Of a DNA stretch of 64,000 nucleotides, positions 1-12,226 are shown piece after piece. Source of the DNA: Uranotaenia lowii (taxonomy: Eukaryota; Arthropoda; Insecta; Diptera; Culicidae); the NCBI RefSeq assembly GCF_029784155.1, contig NC_073692.1, positions 276,063,913-276,127,912 of the forward strand, given 5' to 3'. Made by a program: the position numbers and the translations under genes. The notes below the pieces were generated by a model that saw only the letters and a program-made list of their open reading frames with translations, had not been told where the DNA came from and ran no database searches. The first letter of the stretch is position 1, and every line of letters begins with the position of its first letter.

Positions 1-1624
1 ACACCAGATACCGCGCCATCAAAGTGGTACGGTACGACGGGAGCAAGAAAAACAACTGAGAGCTGCTCGAAAACCAACCGTGTTTCGAGCAGTTGCAAGC
101 AAGCGGCAAAACAAGATTACACAGCCTGCTGTGATTTTTGTTTTATTTTAAGGATCCAGCGGTTATTGAGAAAACCACACAAATATCAGCTAAGTCCAAC
201 AATGTTATTTCCATAATGTCTCTAATTTGAAATCAATAGTACAAATGGATTCATAAGATTTTGGATTGTTTTTCATTGAACACATTATACCTATATTATT
301 AACAATATTAAATATGCTTCCTTTCAGCAGTTCAACGCTATTTTGAAGATTTTTGTCCATGGGAATAAAATCAATCATTCAATAACATTTCTCAATTTTA
401 TTGGTTCCAAAGAGGGATGTCTTGATACCCAAGTAATAGCTCATGAACTTTAGTAATAATTCTTTAATTAAAACTATAGGATTTTATCAATCCAAAGAAA
501 AAATATCTATGTAATGTACCTAATTTAATTATTTTTTAGATTAATAATCGTCATTATCTTCAACGTTGATGAAAAATATCAGCGTTTCAAATGAATTTGG
601 AAAATATTGAGATCATAGTTTGATACATCTGCTTTCTGGATATTTTAATAAAATTTCATTAACTTTTCAGCTACAACAATATTTTAATTCAATTTTTTTA
701 ACTCACTTAAATTTTAAAATCATTCTTTTTATTTTGTTTCTATTTTCATAGAAAAAAATTAAATGAGTAGATGTGACATAATTTATATTATCTGACAAAA
801 TAGTTTATTGAATAAACTTTTTAGCTATGTTTGATTTTTTACTGCTCGCATTACATAGTAAAATAATTGGTTGAACAAATTCCTTAGCTTTGTTTAGTTT
901 TCGACTTCTTGGATCAAAAATATCAAGCAGTATTTTATCATTCCATATTTTCAAAATATTAAAGAATTTCTTTATATTTAGTTTCTCTACCGCTTTTAAT
1001 ATTTTATCATTTCCCTTCTATAGCTTCAGCGCAATGAGAAAATAAGTAAAATTATCATTCAATTCTTTTAAAACCTTATCTTGCTAAGATCAAGCTCAAG
1101 TTTGAATTTTACTTGCCAAGACCCATAAAATTTTTCAAATTGAATATGTATTTGTTAATATTGCTTATGGACAGATCCAACCAGTGATGAAAATTATAAT
1201 GTTTTTTAGGTAAAATAAACGTTTCATCAATAATTATCAGTCATGTCGATGCTCCAAATTTTCTCTTTATTGGAAAACCTCCTCTTCTAAAGAAAAAAAT
1301 ATTTTTGATATTGTAGACTCAAAAAAAAAAAAAACTTTTGATACTCTTTTTTATATAATCGAAAATTTGAAGCTGTTTTCAAAAAGACAAAAAGTGAAGA
1401 TACTTTGAAAACTTTTTTATGTTTCATTATACTGGAAGCTACTATCAAACGTTATAGCTATAAATTTAAACTTTTTTCCTAAAAATATTTTTTGCAATAA
1501 TTTTACTGTTCTTCAAGTTAAACATTATTTTGAAATATAAACATAATATAATTTCTTTTGCAGGTATCAGGTAATTTTTATTTTATTTATACTTAATTTA
1601 TTATATTAAATATATATATCTTAT
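1..1624. other. No gene found; GC-richer first 130 bases
   Basis: Bases 1-125 are GC-richer with a short frame closing TGA at 57-59, perhaps the edge of a gene or element outside the window. The rest is AT-rich with no supported feature. Confidence 0.4.
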
Positions 1625-1858
1625 ATACATTTGCATATTGGGGATTGGGAACTAGAGGGAAGGCATCTGGGGATAACCTGAGGAAACTATTGCAAGCGGA
1701 GTGGAGTGCCAACCATTGTAAGTTTCTGAGGGTTGGATGCCTTTCTTCGACGAACCATCGGACCGTGGAAGCCCTAGAAGTCAATTCGAAGGCCAAGCCA
1801 CACAGACATAGGCTGGACCTTGCTACCGATGGGGGAACCATACATACATACATACATA
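1625..1858 (+). mobile_element. Second copy of the CATA-tailed retroposon
   Basis: Over about 220 bp it matches the reverse complement of 9095-9318 at roughly 80-85 percent and ends in (ACAT)n. The tail runs directly into a mariner end at 1859, so it may have inserted there. Confidence 0.8.
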
Positions 1859-1876
1859 CAATTATGAACGGTACTG
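1859..1876. mobile_element. Mariner-type terminal end, solo
   Basis: Reverse complement of CAGTACCGTTCATAATTG followed by TA (1877-1878). Shares 26 bp with 11394-11419. Only the terminus is recognisable. Confidence 0.5.
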
Positions 1877-2668
1877 TATATTTTAATGATTGACTTGGAA
1901 GATTTAAGCTTCCGGATCTCGAATTTTTTGTCAGATTTTGTCTTTTAAATCTAGGTTTGGAAATATGTATCAAACATGAAACAATAATATTTGGCCTTCT
2001 GAGAAACATTGATTTAAAAAGTTGAATTCTATAATTTTTAGAAATTTGAAAAGTAGGAGTAAGTTTATCTTAAGTTTTATTTATGTAACGAACAATATGT
2101 TGAGAACTGAAAATCAATTTTACTTCTGTTTTAAAAATATCCGTTAAACAGTTCTTTTTAAATTTGTTTTAAAAATTTGTTAATATTCTCTTATTTTACA
2201 GAGTAGGTAAAAGTAAACAAAAAAAATCTTTTTTCGTGGAAGACAAAATTTCTTGCGATATTCCACAAAGTTTATCATTGTTAAAAATCTCTATTTTAAA
2301 AATTTTGTATTATCGTATAGTATTGTTAAAAAAGTGCTGAAATTTTTTAATGATTTGTACCTTTTATAAAATGATATTTGTTGAATAACAAAAGCGGATA
2401 GAAATTAAATTGTAACTTGGATCCAGGGAACTGCACCTTGGATTTTTTTTTATTGTGGAATTGATCATTAACTAGCACAAAAATACATCTGTACTATGAT
2501 TGAGGCTAAGACTTTTTTGAAGAATATTCCATATTAGCAATAAATGACATAAATATTTTTTTATACTCAAAGTGATAAGTAATATAGTAATCGATAATAG
2601 ATTTAACGTTTTTTTTTGCTTATTCTGTTGACTATCGTGAGAAGTTAGCATATGTCACTTGGCTACTA

Positions 2669-3923
2669 AAGCATGGATCACTACAAATCTGGACGCATTA
2701 AAACGGGTCTATCTCGGAGCTATATAAACGAAATAAAAATGTTTTGTACTTGAAATGTAGGGTTTTTATTGCACTTTAAAGGAAAAATAATAAAAAAATT
2801 ATTCCGATGTTGTTTTGATGAATTTTCGAACTTTTGGTTGAGTATCACTCATTATAGTTTGAACATCCTATTCGCTGACCTCAGCGGCCATTTTGTTCCA
2901 CAATCTCTTCATCTCTGTTGCTTCCCGAGTCGTCCTACCATTCTTCTTCATCTTCTGCTTGACAATTGCCCAAAATTTTTCGATAGAGCGGAATTAAGGA
3001 CAATTGGGTGGGTTGATGTCCTTTTCGACAAAATCCACCCGTTGGCCCAATACCACTGTAGAACCTCCTAGCTGTAGTGGCAGCTTGCTAAATCTGGCGA
3101 AAACTTAACTAGTCCTTTGTGAGATCTATTGTACGAAAAAAAAAGTTTTTCAGGCATTCCTCCTTGTAAATTTCGAAGTCCATGGTCTTGTTTTTCACAA
3201 AAACCGGAATTTTTCGTCCGCAGCTGCAAATACTTTGCCAGATCAAACACTTTCTTGCAAACTTATCAGCAAAAACGAGTTTGAAGTTGCCGGGAGCATC
3301 ACCATGACCAGTGTAGTGCACCACTGCAGTGGCTTTACATAATTTTTAGCCAGAAAGCTGCCCAAAATCCATCTTCACGTACGTTTCGTCATCCATGAGG
3401 ATGCATCCGTCGAACTTCGTTGGAATCCGGTTTGGTTGCTTACTGGTCCGATAGGATCGTATTCCTTCGCGTAGACGACGGTGCACCGGTCGGCGTTGAA
3501 TTTCTTGGCAATGTCATAGTCCGACTACCCTGTGTTTTCCTTGATCGTTCTCAACACCTTCAAATGCAGTTTCCGATCCTTAATTCCACTATGACGCTTG
3601 GTATGAACCTGCCGATCTATAGTACGCATCTCACGGAAACGTTTGAGAACGCTACACACGGTTGATTTGACCATTTTTAACGATTTCGCGATTTTTGAAC
3701 CCGACCACGTCGGGTTTTTGACGTGGGTGTTCAAAATTTATTTTCATCTCGCGGCTTCCATCACGTGTTACCTTTTTTGAAACAAAACGAATCGTAATGA
3801 AATTTTCAGCACTGGTAGGAGAAACATTCCTCTACAAAGTGCTGCCAAAACATTCCAGATCCGACAACTAGAAGCACTATGGTAAAATAAATAGTGCGTC
3901 CAGATTTGTAGTGATCCATGCTT
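2669..3923 (-). mobile_element. Tc1/mariner element with intact inverted ends
   Basis: 1255 bp with terminal inverted repeats of about 29 bp that begin AAGCATGGATCACTACAAAT. They match perfectly at both ends and are flanked by TA (2667-2668, 3924-3925), the target site of this superfamily. Size and coding content fit a complete but inactivated element. Confidence 0.93.
2900..3734 (-). pseudogene. Tc1/mariner (DD37E-type) transposase, broken
   Basis: Minus-strand pieces appear in order. A helix-turn-helix region with SGSKIAKSLKMVKSTVCSVL lies at 3525-3734. The first catalytic Asp is in MDDETYVKMD (codons near 3382-3393). CLIWQSICSCG follows, then PDLASCHYS with the second Asp (codon 3092-3094), then SIEKFWAIVKQ with the Glu (codon 2979-2981). 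The last two codons are 110 nt apart, one base short of 37 codons, which points to DD37E. Stops and frame changes separate the pieces, so no full protein can be made. It is related to the transposase at 17824-18806 (DDETYVK, WQ-ICTCG-type and DLASC motifs). Confidence 0.88.
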
Positions 3924-4290
3924 TAGCTTGTTGATGAGTATTTGATAAATTTAATTTTAAGTAAATGTGGTCGGTTTGAAGTTCTAATATTGTTAAGTCA
4001 CACTTCTTAAAGTTTCTCCATTCGAAAGAGGAAGTGGGGTTTCTGAGTGCCAAGATTTAAGTTTCAATACAAAGGGTTTTTTGAATTGCGATTCAAATTA
4101 GTTTTAATTCGCGAACGCACATATTAAGTATTCGTAAAGTGAAATACATGATTAAATTCTGCCGGAGGCGAGCCAATTTTCTAACATGTATGTTAACAGT
4201 TATTTTTGAATACCTTTTTGGATCAAATAATTTCTCGTTCCTACGTAAATTCATGTCGTGAACTGATATTTTACTTGAAAAAATCTCTAT

Positions 4291-4326
4291 GGGGGGGAGG
4301 GTTAAACACCTAACCCCCCCCCCCCC
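4291..4326. repeat. G-run and C-run hairpin
   Basis: GGGGGGAGGGTTA faces TAACCCCCC... around AACACC, a GC-only stem in AT-rich DNA. Other long G or C runs occur near 19743, 43365, 47690 and 61282. Confidence 0.7.
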
Positions 4327-4644
4327 GCATTCGCACGACCAGGGCTTCCATACAAATCTTATTCATGGAAAAACAGAACTCATGCAATTTTTATGTGGTG
4401 TTCAAGAATTTTGATAAACAGCCGAGTTTTGACATGGACATTTTATTTGCAATCATGAGTAACGTTTTGCACTTTTCAAATGGGCGCTTCCATATAGAAC
4501 CATTATGGAACTCAATGCAACTCGATTTTTTTTTCAAGAAATTATCATTAATTTTGGTCAAAACAAGTTTTGACAGAAAAAACGATTAATTTGTTTGGAT
4601 AAGTTAGTGTGGAATTTGACGACTCTCATATGAAACACCTACAA

Positions 4645-5005
4645 ACACTGACGGCCAAAAGTTTGGGATCACCCCTCAAAAACATTAAAGTTTTGTTTGG
4701 CCATATCTCAGCCATCTTATAACATATTGGAATTCTTTTGAACACATCCTAGAGATCGTGAGCAAAACCTTATTTGTAGGTATGCATTTAACAAAATGTT
4801 AATATTGGTTTATATGATTTAAATTAAGCTTAAAGCTATAATTTGGAAATTGGGTGCGTTTGTGTGACTAATTGATGTGTCATCAAAAAATCCATTTACA
4901 AGTGGAAGAACATGACAAAACCTAGATCATAAGCGCATGAGCATAATTTTGCTATGAAATTTAGGTTCCCCATTGATGCAATTAGCAGGTGTTTGTTTAG
5001 TCATG
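4645..5005 (+). mobile_element. Tc1-like transposon end, decayed
   Basis: CACTGACGGCCAAAAGTTTG resembles Tc1-type terminal sequence, and the following leader shares words with 63690-63880. No opposite end or transposase was found. Confidence 0.35.
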
Positions 5006-8000
5006 TAAGTTAATTTTTTTTTATTTTTTTAAGCTTGATAAGTAAAAGAAGCATAAGATGCGTATTTAAGTAAACAACATTTAGAAAAATTTGCTTACGT
5101 AAAGCGACGGTGATGACAGTTGGATTGAGATTTTTATCTCAACACACATCTGAGATATTCAAAGTAGCCCACATTACCCCATTCTCCTCTATAGAACAAA
5201 ATCTGGAAAGCTTACTCAATAAATACGGGTTAAAGAGTGAAAGGGTATATAAAATTCCAAAACAAAATTCCAAATCGAAGAAATAAGAATTACTTATTAA
5301 AGTTTGACGGCTCTTCAACTCGAATCAGCATTGATAAAATGAATAAAAATTTCAATTCTAGAAATCTATTTAAACACTTAATCACAGGCTTTATATTTGT
5401 AATCATAAACCAAATTGGCCTTTAACATCCCGAAGCAGATATTTGAAATTTCAAGTGCACCTGCAGCCAAGATTTATCAAAAGCACTCAAATGTTGAACA
5501 AAGTTACAGTAGCGGACATAGTTTTTTATTTTATTTTTAATAAAAGTTCAGTTACCGTTGATTTATTTTTATAAATTTTTGTTTATAAGTATCCTTGAAT
5601 TGATCTTGCCAGTTAAAATGTACTGTTGTTTTATTATTTGTCACGATCAATGAAGGCTTAAAAATCACATATAACAGATTCATACTGGTTAAACTACAGA
5701 TGTTTTCCAGTATTCTAAGCTTCAGCAAGAATTGATGAATAATCTACAGTTTATTGAATTTCATTCTTTATTCATTCGAACGCACAACACTGAAAAATCA
5801 CAAGAGATATGAAATGAGATTTTTTACCAGATGCCTAAAATTCTGAAGACACGTGTGCTTAAGAATGAATATTGAAAATTCTTAATTTGGAATGATCATT
5901 TATCAGGAGCATAATTTTTGAAGGTTAAATTTTTCGGCTACAATAATTGCAATTGAATTCAACCTAATATTCCTAGATTTTAGAAAGGATTAGTTAAATC
6001 TGGGCAAATGTCATGGAAGCTTAATAATTTTAAGTAAATTTACTTCCCTTTACTTTTTTGAATATTTGTTATTTTTAAAGCTTTCCTTTGCCGAATAAAT
6101 TATAAGTATCCTGTTTATGTTGATAAGTTCAACTCTTTCACTGTAACATCATATGAAGTATTCATTTAAGCTTGATATGAATTTTCTCGACTCGATATTT
6201 GCCGACGACACATTAAAATCGATATCAAATCAAACCATGTTAGTAGAGTTTATGATCCAGAAGAAAATGATAATCAGAAACAGGTTTAAAAATACATCCA
6301 AGGGTAAGAAAAGCTCCAATAATATTAAATTTATTTTAAATAATAAATTTTATTTTTGTAAAACATTTGTTGATTTTTTCACTTCAAAACAAAAATAAAA
6401 TTCTTATGGCTATTTCAATCTCAAAAGTTTTGATAATTTGAAGTTTTTGACTCTTTTGACTCCAAAGGTTTCCGACCAAAAGGTAGATTGCGATGTGGAG
6501 AACAAACTTTTGTATAGAGCTGTCTTAAAAAAAAATCAAGTTAGGATCCTCAAACGCGATCTGTGAAAAGGTCCACTTTTAGAAAAATTCTTCGTCCTAA
6601 ACTTTTTTAACAAACTTATATATTTTATATTTTTTTCATTCAAAGACTTAACTTAAAAAAATAAAAATGAACCAAACTTGTATCAACATTTAAAATCAGC
6701 AAGCTATTTTTTAGAGAAAAAAATGTTGTCCATAAATTTTTATTTCTACTTATCAAAATGTGTATCTAGCGTGTTTTTTTTTTCAATACCAATGCGATCA
6801 AAAGATAATATTACCTATAAACTTTTAACTGGTTTCCTCATGCTATACCAACATTGATGGTGTAAAAATATTTTTCGAACAATCATCGAATTTTTTTAAA
6901 TAAATATTTTAATAATTCAGTTAGGTGGCTGGTGCAAAATGCAACAAAATGCAAACCAAAGAAACACCTTGTATATCTCGTTTCCATGTGCTGGAATATG
7001 AATGTTTCGCAGAACGCGTTTGAAAACATTGAAATTTCATTTATCCAAACATTCATTTTTACGATTTCAGCTTGTCGAATTTTTCGTGGTATTATTTAAC
7101 CCCTAAATGAATGAAGCATCTTTATTTTCAGAAAAAAAATGTGAAAAATAGTTTTTAAAGACCAAAAAACTACTGCAATTGTTGTTTTTATGCTTGTTCA
7201 TACGTGTTCATAAGATTTTTCATCAAAACAAAGTTTGTTGCAAGCTACCCCGTTTCCTAAAGAGGGTGAAAATTGCATATTTTTAGCAAATTTAAAATAA
7301 CTAAAGAAACCAATAATTCTTCTTACCATGCCAATTTGATGTCCCATCATTCTTAAAACTTTTGATGCATAAGGAGTAGGATTAACTGCGAACTTAAGTT
7401 TTTCAAAAACCATTGAAGTTTAAAATTGTTGCATGTTGCCCCAGTTGACGGTACTTAAACTTTGCACAACAAAGTATTCTGTTTGTATCATTTTGTCAAG
7501 GCCTATTTACGGTTCAATGTCTATTAGAATTCACAGGTTAGAATATTTTTTATTGAATTCATCAAATTCGTCTTAATAAATACCAACTTGAATATCGAAA
7601 CACTTGCAAAAAAAAGACTTGAATAACTTTATGGAACCATCAGAAGGCCATAGTCAAAATTTGAACTAAATCTGATAACGGGAAAGGATTCATTTGAATC
7701 TCAAGAGTGAAAGGGATTCTGAGACATTGTGTTCTGAAGAAGCATAAAAAACTGGTTTTCATAAAAAAAATTTTTGCTTTACTAATCGTGCCACAACAAA
7801 ACAACATCCAGAAAACCTCAGTTCATCGCTTCCAGCTGCAAACAAGCATTATCTTAAATATATCGAATAATGTTAATTAAAGATATTATAAATCAAAATT
7901 GTAAACTATGGAAACGTTGAAAAAAGTTTGAATAAAAAAGCAGGTTTTTTACCTTCAAAAGAATGTTTCTTGAAAGAAAATCAACTCCCGGGGGGCTTTC

Positions 8001-8222
8001 TCTGCTAAAAAATGCTGTTCTTGTTTTTTTTTTGTTAAACCATCTTTAACTTTCTCTTTTTTTAATAAAATAACACTAAGATCACCAAATCACTCTCTAC
8101 CAGAAAAAATTATGTGAGATTTGATTAAATGTTGCAACCGGATGTTGTTCATTAAATATTTTTGGCATTTTCGGACTTTTAAGTATTTCGAACAACTTTG
8201 TATTTATAAACAAAGTTGTTTG
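5006..8222. other. AT-rich DNA without a supported gene
   Basis: ACAGTAGCGGACATAG at 5506 resembles a Tc1-type end but has no partner. The longest frames are short and AT-biased. Confidence 0.5.
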
Positions 8223-8230
8223 ATATACAT

Positions 8231-8466
8231 CAGGCATGTCAAACTGGGGGTTTGCGAGTCGCATGCGGCCCGTGACCTAGGTCAATGCGGCCCGCGTAGC
8301 CCCGTCTTAAATTGTCACGAAAAAAACACCACTGATTTTTATGTAAAATATTACTGCAAAAAAACTAAAGCTGAATGTACCGATTTAACTGATTTCGGCT
8401 GCGGCCCTCTACGTTATAGAAATTTTTTAATGCGGCCCGCACACCTAAACGAGTTTGACATGCCTG
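8231..8466. mobile_element. hAT-type MITE with 8-bp target duplication
   Basis: 236 bp with 15-bp perfect terminal inverted repeats CAGGCATGTCAAACT. It is flanked by the 8-bp direct repeat ATATACAT (8223-8230 and 8467-8474). CAG-type ends and 8-bp duplications are the hAT signature. The interior has several GCGGCCC(GC) words and no transposase, so it is non-autonomous. Confidence 0.93.
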
Positions 8467-9098
8467 ATATACATAAAAGACAGAAAATGTCAAAAATATT
8501 TAATGAGTAGAAATTATTTTTAAAAACGATGATGGCAACAATATTCCAAAGATTTTGAGCCATCTAGAAATATTAAAAAAAATTATTGAAAAATGTATAG
8601 ATGATCCATTGAAAAGAAAAGCCTCACTCACTTTGGAAAGAAGAGAACTTACATTCAAAACTAGTGGTGAATAACTCGATTATTTTCAAGGGATTTTATT
8701 CAAACTATGCATTCAAGTGTTTGAATAACTAGAGATGAATCATTGCATTGAAACGACTTGGCTCAAACATATTCAAGTAATTTTCATGAAATTTTGTACA
8801 CAAGAAAACGTTGGCATAAAAAAACGATTTATTTGCATTGAAAGACACCTCATTAGAGAGAGGACATGTGAAATCATACTCAAATACGGATAAAAATAAT
8901 TGGCAAAACGAGATTATCTTAATTCAAAAGATCAATGGAATTTTTGGTAGAATGAGCCTACCGGGTAATCGTGTTCATTATAAAACTTCAAATATTTATT
9001 TAAAAAAACTTAATATTGATCACAATTTTATCCAATTCTACGGTTTCTTAAAATTTCAAATCTTGAATTTGTGAAAAAACAAATGATTGTTATTATTG

Positions 9099-9478
9099 TA
9101 TGTATGTATGTATGTATGGTTCTCCCATCGGTAGCAAGGTCCTGCCTATGGCTGTGTGGCTTGGCCTTCGAATTTCTTCTAGGGCTTCCACGGTCCGATG
9201 GTTCGTCGAAGGAAGGCATCCAACCCTCTGAAACCTACAATGGCCGGCTACCCGTGCCGCTTGCAAAAATCTCTTTGGGTTATCCCCAGATGCATTCCCT
9301 CTGCTAAATGTATAAGTAATATGGCATATAGTAATAAAATACACATGAAATGCAATTAATTTAACGTGTAGAAAAATGAAATGTAATACTGATGAAGATC
9401 TAATAATATTGATAAATAAAAATTTAATTAACAATAAAATAACACAATATCATAAACAAGAAACAATCACATATATAC
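9099..9478 (-). mobile_element. CATA-tailed retroposon with 20-bp target duplication
   Basis: ACAAATGATTGTTATTATTG occurs at 9079-9098 and 9479-9498, an exact 20-bp direct repeat around this segment. In minus orientation the 3' part (9320 to 9120) matches 1640-1840 and ends in (CATA)n. A simple-sequence tail and a long duplication indicate insertion by a LINE machinery. It is probably a SINE or the 3' end of a non-LTR element. No RT frame is seen. Confidence 0.85.
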
Positions 9479-9894
9479 ACAAATGATTGTTATTATTGCG
9501 CAGAAAAATATAATTGAAAGCAATTGGTCTGGTTTTTTTTCAAAGAATTTATGGAATGAACCAACACTAAAATAGCACTTTATTTTACACGTTTAATCAT
9601 TATTGAAAAAATGGATTTGATTTTAAAATTTGGGTTTTAACACGTTATTTAAGAGTCTTCTGTTTGTCAACGCTTTTTTAAAAGTGATCTTTATGTTTAA
9701 CGCAAATAATCCTGTGTATTTGTCAGGATAAGCCGGAGTCTATAAAATTTTCAGCCTCACCAAGTTTCTGCCTATATTTGCTCAGGCGTTATTTTTCTTT
9801 GTTCCGCTTGGATGAACCGACGAATGGAATCGAAATGTGATGAAGTGGTCCTGGCATCTGAGGAGAGGAAAAAACAAAATCTTCACTGAGTAAC

Positions 9895-10431
9895 TCAATA
9901 AAATGGGTACACAAACATTGGGCAAATAACACACTCAAGGACCTGTACCTTTAGCAGTGCGGTCTTGCCTGCCCGAGATCTGAGATGAGGTCCTCCGGGG
10001 AAAACAATTTGGCCGGACTCGAAATTCCGTACTTTGTCGGTTTTGTCGGTAGGCATTTGGCATCTCACAGCCGTTTCCGCCAATACTCGAACGAAAATGG
10101 TCGATTTCGGCGACTTGTATTGACTCAAAATATTTTCAGCTTGTTGACAATGGCAAACATAAACCTGACCCTGGGAGAGAAATCTTCCCGGGCCAACGGA
10201 AATCTGGAAACGTAGAAGAAAGAAAGCTTCCTTCTGATTCCTTTGTGATTTCCGGGGCCGGAACATTGTTTGACAAACAAATAATTTCTCCACCGTAATC
10301 AAATATGGCGCTAAGGCATTTTGATTTGAAAAGTTTGTCCTCTGGAGGCCGAGCCTGGGTCTGGTTGTTGGTTTCCAATCAGGTGTGCAGCAAAATCTAA
10401 GAGATCTCGGGTGCAAAGTGGTTTTGTTCAA
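9895..10431 (-). other. Unrecognised 178-codon frame in a GC-richer island
   Basis: An open frame from ATG to stop in a GC-richer patch (9830-10440) with no repeat match elsewhere in the window. No motif, signal or domain is recognisable. A frame this long is expected by chance about once in a window of this size, so it may be untranslated or exonic host sequence. Confidence 0.2.
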
Positions 10432-10789
10432 ACGTAGAATGTAGGATGAGTTGGGAAACTGTGAAAGTGTATGAGACTGCCATTGATTTAGACGTAATAA
10501 ACATGGTGTAAAGGTCTCTTGAGAACAAGATTGATTGTGGACAATTTGTGGTAACTTATATTTTTCTAAATTTTCTAAAAAACCATGAAACTTAACCGAA
10601 AAATTAATTATTAAATATCACCAGCCTCAAGTTTATCCTTTTTCCTTTTTTTTGCTTATTTCAAAATATTTTTATTTTTTTATGTCAATTCTTTCTATAC
10701 ACTTTGTTTAAAACTTAAAGTTATCTTTAAGTTAAATTCATGTTGAATTATAATGCTAATAAAAAGCATTTCTAACTCGGTAGAAGCAT

Positions 10790-11031
10790 GCGATTTGTAT
10801 AGAATTTTGGACGATTTATGAGAACAATATCATTTCCTCCACCAATCAGACAAAAAAGGCTGGCAAAAGCAATGAAGAAAAGAAAAAATGGAATAAATGG
10901 TCCATTTGTGTTTTGGAATCAGAATCTCGCGATATTGTTGTGATTTTTCGGTTGAAATAGATTAACTGGTTGTTAAACAGAGAATATGATTTTCCTATGA
11001 AAACATTCGTCCAAAATTCTATAGAAATCGC
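10790..11031. repeat. Short inverted-repeat pair (possible MITE)
   Basis: GCGATTTGTATAGAATTTTG(GACG) at 10790-10813 is inverted at 11008-11031 with one mismatch in 24 bp, 194 bp apart. No target duplication seen. Confidence 0.5.
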
Positions 11032-11039
11032 AATTCAAG

Positions 11040-11412
11040 GTTCATGCCTGAAATATTGCACCTCGCGTAACTTTTTATCTCATCGATAGAACTTTTCGAA
11101 AACTTCAGACACGCTAGCTTTATATTTCAACAATCAGTGTGCAAAATTTCAATAAAAAATGTTGCGTAGTTTCAGAGATATTGCAGTTTAAATGAGAAAA
11201 GTCCAAAAAGTCCGATTTTCGTAAAATTACTGTTTCTCAGGCCACACAAACTCGAGAGAGCTCAAATTTTGTGTGATAATAGTGTGATAGTTGATCTATC
11301 TAACGCAAAAAATTTGATCAAAAACTATCATCAGAGTAAAAAGTTATGGAAGTTCAAAGTCGAAGTGACAGTTCGCTGGCTTCCATTTTCTAAACAATTA
11401 TGAACGGTACTG
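11040..11412. mobile_element. Remnant ending in a mariner-type terminus
   Basis: Ends in CGGTACTG then TA (11413-11414), the inverted form of CAGTACCG. The sequence before it is non-coding and typical of transposon leader. No matching left end was found, so the start is approximate. Confidence 0.4.
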
Positions 11413-11864
11413 TATATTTAATTTCTGAACATCAAGTACATCCTGGTTTATCAAAGGTTTGTTTAAACATGACCCCCTACCCTTACAAAAAAAAATCCTC
11501 AATATGTTTAAATTCAAATAATTTATTTCTACAAGTTGCTCTCTGTTTCGGATCACGAATTTGACTTTAATTTATTTTTTTTATTATTATTTTTTTAATT
11601 TGCCAAAAAATGTTGAGATTTTTTAAACAAATATTTATCTTCTTTCAAAAGTCAACCTTTAATTTTCTGGAACTAAAACTGTTTGAATGTTATCAATTTT
11701 AAATTAAGATAGTTGTTAAGAATGAGAGAATAAGATTTTATTGAAAAATATTTATTACATATTAAATTTATATTCAGCAAAGACTTTTACGATTAGTTAG
11801 ACTAGATAGTATGAAATTATCTGTATTCCATAAATTAAACTTGATCCTACTTATTTGAAAAAAA

Positions 11865-11945
11865 TAGTGTTTTCGGAAAACACTATGCAACACTTTGTTT
11901 AAAGAATAACTTCTGAATACATGAATGAAAATTTAAGATATTTTC
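11865..11945 (+). repeat. ATGCAACACTTTGTT repeat, copy 1
   Basis: Shares ATGCAACACTTTGTT and a following ATAACTT with 19963 and 22005. It opens with the 19-bp palindrome AGTGTTTTCGGAAAACACT (11866-11884). Confidence 0.6.
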
Positions 11946-11948
11946 AGT

Positions 11949-12074
11949 GGAGCCCAAGAGTAAACACCGAACAAAGTTGTGCCGGGTAAGTTTTTCAATG
12001 ATTGTCTGCCAACCGCATCGTTGATATGGTGCCGCGAATGATACAAAGATGTTGAAACGACTATAATCGAACCA
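11949..12074 (+). mobile_element. 5'-truncated copy of the same SINE
   Basis: From GAGCCCAAGAG to CGACTATAATCGAA it aligns with 17171-17292, including AAGTTTTTCAAT and CGACTATAATCGAA. The tRNA head and tail are missing. By eye identity is about 80 percent. Confidence 0.8.
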
Positions 12075-12226
12075 TTTTCCAAATTTTCAAAATTCAGTCA
12101 ATAAAATGGAACGTAAATATCTGGTAAAAAACGTTTATTTTGAGAATGCTTTCTAACCGTTCGTTTCATAAAGTAACAAATTTGCAACAATTAATGTATG
12201 AAAAAGTGAAAAATCGAATTAGCTTA

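Noticed and set aside
1593..2009. 138-codon minus-strand frame
   Set aside because: It overlaps the CATA-tailed retroposon; the repeated YVCM-type residues come from the (ACAT)n tail.
8121..8510. 129-codon plus-strand frame
   Set aside because: It runs through the hAT MITE and its target duplications.
9093..9434. 113-codon minus-strand frame
   Set aside because: It is contained in the second CATA-tailed retroposon and not conserved with the first copy.
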